Assembly (NCBI RefSeq): GCF_026212465.1
Contig: NC_080056.1
Location: 17,425,606-17,489,605, forward strand
Source of the DNA: Amaranthus tricolor
Lineage: Eukaryota > Streptophyta > Magnoliopsida > Caryophyllales > Amaranthaceae
Direction: 5' to 3'
DNA length: 64,000 nt
The position numbers and the translations under genes are program-made. Within the stretch, counting starts at the first letter, position 1. Each line of letters starts with the position of its first letter. Below, in pieces: positions 55,627 through 64,000 of the stretch. The notes beneath the pieces are model-generated. The model saw only the letters and a list, made by a program, of their open reading frames with translations, searched no databases and was not told the DNA's origin.

Positions 55627-57760
55627 TTAGTATAGCTTAATCATGCCAAGTTCTAATCTCATTTTTTCGTGTTGTTCCCTTGGAAGTGGTTTTGTCATGA
55701 TATTAGTTATTTGCTTGTTAGTATTTACATGCTTGACAATAATATTTTTATTTTCAACATTGTCCTTAAGAAAATGATGTTTATGTGGATATGTTTAACT
55801 CTTGAATGTTGCACTGGATCTTTGGATATACAGATGGCACTGGTATTATCACAATAAATAGGAACACATTCAAACTTAATACCAAAATCTCTTAGCTACT
55901 GTTTATCCAAAGCATTTGGGAACAGCAAGCTGTGGCTGCCACATATTCTGCTTTAGCGGTGGATAGTGTAACGGTGTTTTGTTTCTTGGAACACCATGAT
56001 ACTAAACATGAGCAAGGAAATTGTACCATTCCTGAAGTGCTTTTCATGTTTACAAGATCTCCTGCATAATCTGCATCACTAAAACCTTTCAAGTCATAGA
56101 CATCACTGGTAGGGTAAAATAGGGATAAGTCATCTGTTCCCTTTTACTATCTCAGAATTCTTTTCACTGTTGTGTGATGTGATTCTTTAGGTTTTGACTG
56201 AAATCTAGCACATAAACCAACACTAAAAGAAATATCGGGTCTACTTGCAGTTAGATATAATAACGAGCCAATCATGCTGCGATACATAGTTTGATCAACA
56301 TCTGTACCATTTAAATCTTCATCTAATCTAACATTTGTAGCCATAGGTGTATGGTTACTTTTAGCATTATTCAAGCCATATTTCTTGAGAAGTTCTTTTA
56401 TTATTTTTCTTGGTGAATAAAGATTCCATTTCCTGTTTGTTTAATTTGCAAACCAAGGAAGAAATTTAGTTCTCCCATCATACTCATTTCAAATTCAGTG
56501 CTCATTAGCTTAGCAAATTCTTTACACAACAATTCATTGGTAGCTCCAAAAATAATATCATCAACATATATTTGAACAACTAAAATATCAAAACCTCTAT
56601 TCTTAAAGAATAAGGTTTTGTCAATTTTACCTCTAACAAAGTCATTTTCAATCAAGAACTTTCATAGTATTTCATACCATTGCCTAGGAGCTTGTTTTGA
56701 CCCATAAAGAGCTTTATCAAAATTATAGACATGATCAAGACGAGAGGGATTTTCAAAACCAGGGGGTTGTTCCACAAAAACTTCTTCATTAAGAAAACCA
56801 TTCAAGAAAGCATATTTCACATCCATTTGATATAATTTAAAGTTCATAAATGCAGCAAAAGAAATTAAAATTCTAATAGCCTCTAACCTCGCTACTGGAG
56901 CAAATGTCTCGGTATAATCAATTCCTTCTTGTTGATTGTACCCTTTAACCACGAGCCTTGCTTTGTTTCTTACAATAATTCCATGCTCATCTAATTTGTT
57001 CCGAAATACCCATTTTAATCCAATCACCTTTTTGTGTTTTGGTTTGGGTTCTAAATGCCATACTTTATTTCTTTCAAATTCATTCAATTCATCTTTCATG
57101 GCTACGATCCATTCGGAATCTTTTAGAGCTTCTTCGTGATTTTTGGGTTCAAGTGATGATAGGTACGCAAAGTGTGCACAAAAATTTCTCATTTGGGATC
57201 TGGTTTGTGTTCCCTTATTCAAATCACTGACTATCAAATTAAGAGGATGGCATTTTTTATATCTCCAAGGTTTGGGCACAAATTCTCTTGTGGGAACAGT
57301 AGTAGGCTCTGGGTCATTCGCTTGATTGTTATTCTGTTCAGCTTCTACTGGATCAACTTGCTCATTTGTGGGAACAGCTGGATTCGGAACAGTCTGCAGG
57401 TCTTGATGTACTGGCAGTTCCTGATCTTGATCAAACCTTTCTACATCTTCTTGAATAGGCTGTTCTCCTGTTGTTCCTTGATCTTGCTCTTTCATTTCTT
57501 CTTCTTCTTCGTCCTCTAGATTTGCAAGACCTATTTTAAAATTATTTATATCCTGTTCACTTGTTAAAAAGTTAGTTTCATCAAAAATAATGTGAACAGA
57601 TTCTTTTACGCTCATTGTTCTTTTGTTGTAAACTCTGTAGGCCTTACTATGAGATGAATAGCCAAGAAATACTGCTTCATCACTTCTTTCATCAAACTTT
57701 CCTATATTTCGTTTTCCATTAACATGAACAAAGCATTTACATCCAAACACAAGAAAATGA
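55627..57760 (-). pseudogene. Copia B Pol remnant: RT and RNase H only
   Basis: It begins in the integrase-RT linker ([20 protein letters not shown]) and covers RT ([35 protein letters not shown]) and RNase H ([32 protein letters not shown]) to GMIKLY and TAA at 55627-55629. Breaks lie near 56660, 56400, 56145 and 55890. The whole protease and integrase are gone; gag is fused directly upstream at about 57765. Useful for comparison: it keeps Phe in NFFLGLQ, which copia A has lost. Confidence 0.88.
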
Positions 57761-58162
57761 GACATTTATGTAGGAAATATGGTCTTTGCTTATCTTGAGG
57801 TCTTTTTCCAATTTGAGACATTTATCATTACATTTCTCTAGTTTAACTTGTGTCTCTATTAGCAAATCTATTAATTTATTTCTACTTAATTTGGATGGAT
57901 GGACAGAAAATGAGTTAGAAGTATTTACCTGATTTCCTTTGGATTTCTCATCCTTGCTTTCGTGCGTGACCATGAGACATAAGTTTGTTGTTTCTTCCTC
58001 TTCGGGGTTTTCAGTCTCAGCATCACTTTCAGATTCTCCTCATGTAGCAGTCATGGCTTTGCGAAAGTCGGTTTTGTTAAGATTTCCTTTGTTCTGCAGT
58101 CTTCCTGAATCCCTTGCCCTTTTCATTTTTCCACATTGGGTAGTCCTTGATGAAATGCTCGG

Positions 58163-59219
58163 CTAGGTTGCACTAAAACGGACACGGACACAGACAGGAC
58201 ACGACACGGGAACGGGAAAACGCCAACTTAAAAATGGCGGACATGGGGACACGAAAATAGTAATATAATAAATATATCAAATTAAAGATAATTTTACAAT
58301 CTTTCATTTGATATATGTAAATAAACACTTTAAAAACATAAAACTCACGTAAAATGCAAATAAGTACCAAATAAACAACATGAGTATTTAAAAATAGTCA
58401 TATAAACCAAATCAAAGAAAACCAAATAAATAGGTTCAGGGGCGTGTCCGTGCTTCACAGCTCCTAGTAACAATTTGTGAAAGCAAAAACCAAACCCTTT
58501 CATTTCACACCCATTCCATTTCAGTATTTCACTTCACTCCCTCCTTTCTCACTCACCCATTTCCTCCTCCCACCAAAAAATGCAACTCCCACACCCAAAA
58601 AACCCAACCAAAAAGACCTACAAAAAACCCAAACATAAACACCCAAATTCCGATCAAATTCCCCAATCAACCCCCAAATCTTCTCCTTCAATCTCCTTCA
58701 AATAAAACAATGAAGTAAAACTCCTCAAATTCGACGGCCAATTCTTCATCAAATCCTTTACAGTTCTTCGTTCTTGTCTATTACAACTCTCTTTACTCCT
58801 AAATCTCTCCCCTCCTCAACATTTCCCTTCAACAATCACTTTCCTCCCTTCAAATTTTTTACCCCACCATGCTTGGCATACCTTAACTCTTGGGTTAGGT
58901 ACCTAGGAATATAAGGTCATTATTTTTGTTTTTGACTCTGTTACTGCCAAATCCACTGTTGATTTAAAATGGCCGGTTAAGATCGCTTTAGGTGACGTCA
59001 ATAAACGGTTAATTCGAGGAATGGACGACTGGGATTTTTTTTTTGAAAAAAAGAAAACTCGTGTCCTTGCCGTATCCTTGCCATGTCCACGTGTCCGAAA
59101 ACATATTAAAATATTAGACACTTCATTTGGTGTGTCGGACATGGATTTTCGAGTGTCCGTGTCCAACACATGTCCGACACGCGACACACAGGTTCAGGGG
59201 TGCGTCCGTGCTTCAGAGG
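58163..59219. mobile_element. hAT-like non-autonomous element carrying captured coding sequence
   Basis: It is inserted into copia B gag, with tgctcgg on both sides (58156-58162 and 59220-59226); one more base differs (a/g), so an 8-bp hAT-type duplication is likely. The ends carry GGACACG-rich inverted sequences (ACGGACACGGACAC on the left; GTCCGTGTCC and GTCCGTGCTTCAGAGG on the right), typical of a plant hAT family with GAAGCACGGACAC termini. An inner copy of the terminus, GTCCGTGCTTCACAG, lies at 58448-58462, so the left 300 bp look like a complete small element. The interior 58450-59040 is unrelated gene-like sequence. Confidence 0.72.
58580..59042 (+). pseudogene. Captured host-gene fragment inside the hAT-like element
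   Basis: From ATG 58580 a single frame runs about 154 codons with two stops (TAA near codon 41, TAG near 58903). It starts MQLPHPKNPTKKTYKK, then EVKLLKFDGQFFIKSF, TVLRSCLLQLSLL, PHHAWHTLTLGLGT, a stop, EYKVIIFVFDSVTAKSTV and KIALGDVNKRLIRGMDDWD, breaking off at a T-run. The leader 58480-58579 is C-rich like a plant 5' UTR. The composition differs from all surrounding elements. It resembles, from memory, the N-terminal half of a conserved uncharacterised plant protein; I give no function. Confidence 0.66.
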
Positions 59220-59929
59220 TGCTCGGTACTTCCACATTTGTGGCATTCAAGGTTGGATTTTGTTCTTCTTTCCTTGTTATTTCTTTGATTGGCATACCTG
59301 TTGTTCCAGAAGAACTTCTTGAATTTTCGTACCAGCATGGCAGCCTCCTCCTCCTTATCGCATTCTGAGTCTTCCTGTTCTGCTGCTGCCAGGGCCCATC
59401 TCTTGTTTCTAGAACTGTCTGCTGTTCCAAAATGTAATTCCTGTGTGTTAGCGAACCAGCCAACTCTTCCAGATTAAACTTTGTAAAATCTTTAGACTCC
59501 TGGATGGCAGTAACCTTGGCTCTCCAACATTCATATTGAGGGAGGCTCCTTAGGATTTTCCTTACTTTTCATCGGTGGGAATTAGTCTTCCAAGAGAGAC
59601 AAGTTTGATTGTGATGTTAGTAACCTTGTAAACATCTCTTGAATGTTTTCTCTTGGTTCCATAACAAACCTTTCATACTTAGACATCAATAAGTCTATCT
59701 TGGAACGTTTTACTTCACTTGTTCCCTCATAGGTAACAGCCAGCAGTTCCGCAGATTTGCATCCCATTATTCGATTATGTTCGTTTTGTCCAAGACCACA
59801 GTGTAGTAATTTGATGGCAAGAGCATTTATTTCCATTTTCTGAGTAGAGTACCCTTCCCTAGTTCTTAATTGACATCTCTGGGAACACCAGGATATTGCC
59901 CTCAGAGTTTCTTGATCAAATGGGAACAT

Positions 59930-59942
59930 GGCTCTGATACCA
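59930..59942 (-). promoter_or_regulatory. Primer-binding site (initiator Met-tRNA), copia B
   Basis: The minus strand reads TGGTATCAGAGCC two bases after the LTR, identical to copia A. Confidence 0.92.
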
Positions 59943-59944
59943 AT

Positions 59945-61518
59945 TGTAGACTGAACTGGAGATGGGAACGGCAACAAGAGGGGGGGGGGGGGGGGGTGAA
60001 CTATTGTTGTTGCAAGTTTAAGGGTTTTTGCCCTATTTTTGCGGAATTAGATTAAAGAAATAAAACTTAAACTTAAAGCGAAAGAATGAAAGAGACAACA
60101 CGATTTTACGTGGAAACCTTCTAGGCATAAATAAAAGGAAAAACCACGTCCCCACGAAAATTTTAAACTCTTCACTATGTTTAAGGCAACTCGTTACAAT
60201 TACATTAAACACCTTGCTTCACTCGAAGCGCATCAACTAGGCCAACTTCTCTTTCCAATTGCTTTACTCAAAGAAACTCTCTTAGCTTCACTAAAAGCTA
60301 ATCTCTTCTCTAGCTTCACTTGAAGCTATCTAATTCTCCCCTAGACTCACCTAAGTCTAGTTACAATAACTCTCTCAAAAACCCTTACACAAGGATAAAA
60401 TTCTCTAAAGATAAAATCAAAGATTTGCACAAGAAAATATTATAAGCTAATTGGCATTTTTTGAACAAAATATTTCTTATTGATTTTCCAAAAATAATGT
60501 ATGAATTAATGGCTCATACGAATGCATTATTTCAGGAACAATCGATCACTATTTATAGAGTTCATTTCCCTGATAAAAAAGAGGTAACTACCTACTATTC
60601 CCTTATCCCACATAATAAGAAGAATAAAATGGATCTCAACTAGTAAGGTCATCTACAGTATTTGCCTTAATCCCAAGGAAAAATAGGTGTACAATTGAAT
60701 AAAATAAAGTCACGGCTTCCTTAATATTAGCTACCATTCCCCTTTTACTAACAATATAAAAGACGGTTACTGTTCCCCTTTACTAATAATAGCAAAAGTT
60801 CCTAAAAATAGGCAGGTTGGTTACATAGTTCCCCTTTACCTAATTTTAGCCCTATTCCTTTTTCTAATCTTAGGCACGGTTCCACTTTACTATTAGTAGC
60901 TACGGTACCCTTTTCCAATAATAACCATGGTTACCATTAACTAAAAATAGATGCGGTTCCTATTTACTAGTATTAGGGACGGTTACCTTTAACTAAAAAT
61001 AGCAAAGAATCCCTTAATATAGCTGTTGTTCCCTTCACTGTATTTAGCCAATTCGGTTACTCACTAAACATAGATCTGAAAATCAAGGCTTATAAAAAGG
61101 ACTTAGAAAATCATACGTTAATTGATTTAGAAAATATTTTTCCAATTAAGTTTAATAATTAATTAATGTAACAAATTAATTTTAACTAATACATCAACTA
61201 AAAATCAGAAAATATAATAGTAATCAGAATTCTAGCAGACGTATTATCTCATGACTCCAGTCTGGGAACAGTGCACAGTCTCCAATTTCCAGCAGCGGTA
61301 GACCATCAAACTTGGAAACAGTAGACGTCCTGTCTACATTTGACATCCTAAGTGATATGCCTTTTCTAACTTCTTTGGATTCTTTTGACAAGTACACGTT
61401 CATAGACCAAGTCATAGGTACCATCAACAATCTTAATCATGACCGGATATTGACCTGCAAACAATCTCTAAAAATACATTTGTTTATATAAAGTGTAGTC
61501 ATCATCAAAACCTAAGAG
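59945..61518 (-). repeat. Copia B 5' LTR (right copy, end truncated)
   Basis: Begins TGTAGACTGAACTGG and is very similar to 50826-52400 throughout, with a longer G-run (59979-59995). The outer end is cut after CCTAAGAG, missing about 8 bases. TATA box at 60549-60558. Confidence 0.9.
60549..60558 (-). promoter_or_regulatory. TATA box, copia B 5' LTR
   Basis: CTATAAATAG on the minus strand, also present in the left LTR at 51425-51434. Confidence 0.6.
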
Positions 61519-61625
61519 GATGTAAATACTAATGAGCAGATAGCTGACATCATGACTAAGCCACTTCCAAGGGAGAACAACACGAAAAAATGAGATTAGA
61601 ACTTGGCATGATTAAGCTACATTAA
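61519..61625 (+). pseudogene. Copia C pol C-terminus
   Basis: Encodes DVNTNEQIADIMTKPLPREN and, after a one-base slip, [11 protein letters not shown] with TAA at 61623-61625, the same ending as copies A and B. It begins abruptly at the junction with the truncated copia B LTR. Confidence 0.85.
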
Positions 61626-62160
61626 AGTATGTGACAAGCATGCTGAAATGAAAATTGAAAAGGTCATGTCATCCACAAAAATCTTGATTGAAAAATCAAT
61701 TATCGAAAGGATTAGGTACGCAGTTATTTAAAAGTATGTGCTATGAATGCTTTCATGTTGGCATGTTTAAATTGATCAGACCAAAGCAGCATATATATCA
61801 TTTCTTTTCCTCATATAAAATATTTCATATTTTCGATCTCTATATTTTATTTCCCAGCAAGATCTTTTAATGGATGGTTAAAGCAATTTAATTGAAAAGT
61901 GGGAGCCGGATCATCGTAATGCTTAAAAAACCGTTATTAACTACCGATTCCATGAACCTACCCTCTCAAATATATTGTGTTCACATGCAAAATCAATTAA
62001 TGTGTAATGCAATTGTTTAGTAACCGTCACTTCATCATTAACAAAACGCTTGCCTTCACGTCATAATCCCTTACTTCATCACTCCAACTTTACCAACAAG
62101 CAAACCGCAAAATCTCTCACACTCAATTTCGCTCCATCTTCTTCAACCCAGAAACTCATC
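61626..62160. other. Copia C spacer between pol and ORF3
   Basis: About 535 bp, matching the equivalent spacer of copia B (55079-55626) in inverted orientation: ACTTCATCACTCCAACTTTACC and CTACCGATTCCATGAACC occur in both. No gene. Confidence 0.7.
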
Positions 62161-63808
62161 ATGAAAACCCCAAAATCCACTTCAAGAAAAAGGCAATCCA
62201 ACAAAACGCCGAAAAACACTTAACCCAAACCGTCGAAGGTTGTCCATCCATCACCCCAAATTGCTCCACCTCCGTCATCATCACAAGAACAATCGGGTAC
62301 ACCATGTGCATCCACTATGCATGTTGGAAACAAAAGACCCATCAACACTCCAACTAACAAATCATTATCAAAATCTACAAAAAGGGCAAAGAATAGTGAT
62401 CCTAACTGTGCTGAGGAAGTATCAAAGGAAATGACCGTGGGTTTTGGTCTAGACAAATACTGGTATGAATCCACTCCCTTTCCTCAACTTCATGCCATTT
62501 TACAACATCAATACTGGGAAACGCTGATGACAGAATACTGTTGTAACCCCATTTACCCTAACTTAACACGAGAATTTATTTTGAATTTTTCAATTGATAA
62601 TGGTGTTTGTTCAAGTATGGTCAAGGAGATAAAGATTGAATTTAATAGTTTAATGTTAGGAGAATGGTTTGGAGTGCCAGCTACTGGTTTTGACACTTAT
62701 CATGTAGGGTCAAAACTTGTTTTTTCTGGTATAAATGAGAAGATCGTGCTGAAATTCTTCGGAATCCATGAAAAGAGAGGAAAAATTAGTCACAATGTGC
62801 TGTCCCCAATACACAAACTGCTTTACAACATAGCCCGTAGATTCATCTTACCACGCAATTCTAAGCGTAGTGAGGTAAACCTACGAGATGCTAGCCTGAT
62901 TTATTGTATGGCTAACCACATTAAGATTAATTTTCCTTCTCTAATGATCTCTCATTTAAGTGATTGCATTGATAAAAAGTTTGTTGTTGGATATGGAGGC
63001 TTATTGACTTGGATATTTAGGAAGTTTGGAGTCCCTCTTGATGGTCTACATTTTCCAATGGGTCCCAATAATAAAATTGGTGCAATGTGTTTGCACTTGA
63101 GATTAAACGATAATGGGATTCTTGAGAATGCACATGAGCAGGTTAATGTTAATTCTGACAAAGAAGAGGAGACACAGAAAGATGAGGAGGAACAGAAAGA
63201 AAAGGAGGAGGAGGTACTTGAAAAGGAGGATCAGGAGCCTGTTCCCTCTGCCACTGAAAAGGCAGAAGGATAGTCTACAAGGGAACATGAGGAAGAAGGA
63301 ACTAAGGGGGAAGCTATAAGAGAAGATGAAGAAGTGGAGGAGGCAAATGATGAAAAAGATGATAGTGATGAGGAGGTCCTAGAAAAAGTAGAAGGCTGGA
63401 TCTAAAAGAAAAAGTCTGGTTGTGGATTTTGATGATGACTCTACCTCCTACAACACTGTTGAGCCTTCCAATGACAAACCTCCCTCACCAAAGCCAACCA
63501 CATCACCATTTCATCAAATTCCATCACCACCACCATCACCTATCCCATCTTCACCACCACCAGTTACCACACACACTCCACCCCACCATGGCTTTGATAA
63601 TACTTATGTTCCCACAGCTCCTTTATACTTTATCCTCTTGAAGCTTAACAATTTTCAGTCTCAATTCTTTGCATTTCAGAATGAGATTCGTATCTCTTTA
63701 GCATCGATTACTGATCAACTGACCTAGATGGAAGCCCGTCTATGTGGAAAGCTTGATACGGTAGAGGTGCAGACCGAATACATTGATGAAGAAGAGACTG
63801 CACACTGA
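62161..63808 (+). pseudogene. Copia C ORF3 (putative plant transposon protein)
   Basis: It starts at ATG 62161 (MKTPKSTSRKRQSNKTPKN), has a TAA at 62221, and is then open from about 62224 to 63273. The core EEVSKEMTVGFGLDKYWYES, GEWFGVPATGFDTYHVGSK, KLLYNIARRFILPRNSKRSE and SLMISHLSDCIDKKFVVGYG is the best-preserved copy of the core in the window. Then come the acidic KE run, a TAG at 63271, a frame change near 63400, a Pro/His-rich segment, and the C-terminal helix ending ETAH with TGA at 63806-63808. About 548 codons if read through. Confidence 0.85.
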
Positions 63809-64000
63809 TCCTTCCTCCTACTGAAAATTTATGTTTTAATTGGTTGAACTATCTGTTTCTCTATTCAAATAAAATTCTCTTATGTCTTTTTAATGTACCA
63901 CCTGGGGTACAATTTGTATAATTTTGTTTTGATGAACATCTTACTTTTCTTTATGCTGATCAAAGTTTGTGATATTTTAACATTGCATATCTTGCCTACA

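Larger units (their letters stand above)
57761..59875 (-). pseudogene. Copia B Gag, internally deleted and split by a hAT-like insertion
   Basis: The N-terminal part (59875-59585) reads REGYSTQ-KMEINALAIKLLHCG, missing about 66 residues that copia A has between YSTQ and KMEMNALAIK. The middle (59580-59220) continues to the zinc-knuckle region, where the insertion 58163-59219 falls. After it, 58160-57765 has the Glu-rich part and the coiled coil LIDLLIETQVKLEKCNDKCL, ending at SKDHISYI, where it runs into pol. Several frameshifts. Non-functional. Confidence 0.8.
50826..61518 (-). mobile_element. Copia B: Sirevirus-type element, deleted derivative, nested in copia C
   Basis: LTRs are at 50826-52407 and 59945-61518, both starting TGTAGACTGA with a long G-run 30 bp inside. 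The primer-binding site (59930-59942) and polypurine tract (52408-52421) are conserved and give minus orientation. The order is gag (broken), truncated pol, ORF3. Protease, integrase and the first part of RT-side linker are deleted. The right LTR lacks its last bases (CTAAGAGG and then pol of copia C instead of TCCAACA), so no target duplication can be read. A hAT-like element interrupts gag. Confidence 0.88.
61519..64000 (+). mobile_element. Copia C: pol tail, ORF3 and 3' part, continues past the window
   Basis: Plus-strand mirror image of copia B: the last 35 codons of pol, the 530-bp spacer, ORF3 and the start of the ORF3-to-LTR spacer. Together with the partial 5' LTR at 50398-50825 it is the outer host element of copia B; gag, most of pol and the rest of the 5' LTR are missing. 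Confidence 0.8.

Noticed and set aside
1..64000. tRNA, rRNA or snRNA genes
   Set aside because: No tRNA-like or other structural RNA gene was recognised by eye; only primer-binding sites complementary to initiator Met-tRNA were found.

Overview
The window is AT-rich plant nuclear DNA, consistent with a transposon-filled region of a eudicot chromosome. The evidence is the set of plant-specific families present: a CACTA element with tnp2/DUF4218/DUF4216 genes, Mutator-like elements (MULEs), a Ty3-gypsy Tat-lineage element with a second archaeal-type RNase H, several Ty1-copia Sirevirus-type elements, and a plant CPP/TSO1-like pseudogene. I see no intact single-copy host gene. Caryophyllales is only a guess.

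Layout. 1-6663: right part of a decayed CACTA element, genes on the minus strand. 6664-9750: AT-rich DNA without a gene. 9760-11275: wreck of a MULE with its right terminal repeat. 11.3-14.07 kb: AT-rich DNA with a palindrome cluster. 14080-14579: complete 500-bp foldback element with a 9-bp target duplication. About 14.8-22.4 kb: decayed Tat-type gypsy element with an antisense ORF after pol. 22.4-23.67 kb: minus-strand LTR fragment. 23.67-36.41 kb: a second MULE (transposase C-terminus, GRF zinc-finger remnant, right terminal repeat), split by a nearly intact 10,465-bp Sirevirus-type element (24646-35110, target duplication gcgtg). 36.4-38.07 kb: AT-rich DNA. 38.1-41.87 kb: CPP/TSO1-like pseudogene whose intron holds an LTR-like insertion with a 21-bp minisatellite. 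42.1-44.51 kb: 3' tail and partial LTR of an Athila/Tat-like gypsy element. 44.5-64 kb: nested copia elements, named here by letter.

The nest. Copia D (44511-50397, minus) lies in the gypsy LTR and itself holds a solo LTR (45876-47467, target duplication catgc). Copia C (plus) interrupts the reverse-transcriptase/RNase H remnant of D. Of C, a partial 5' LTR (50398-50825), the last pol codons and its ORF3 (61519-64000) remain. Copia B (50826-61518, minus) lies inside C. B has lost protease, integrase and part of RT by a gag-to-pol deletion, and its gag is interrupted by a hAT-like element carrying a piece of foreign coding sequence (58163-59219). Copia A is the intact-looking element at 24.6-35.1 kb.

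How the genes work together. In A, gag, protease-integrase-RT-RNase H and a third ORF lie in order between two LTRs, with an initiator-Met tRNA primer site and a polypurine tract. Only three in-frame stops are apparent. The third ORF recurs in all four copia copies and is the most distinctive coding feature of the window. The other elements are fossils carrying stops, frameshifts and deletions.
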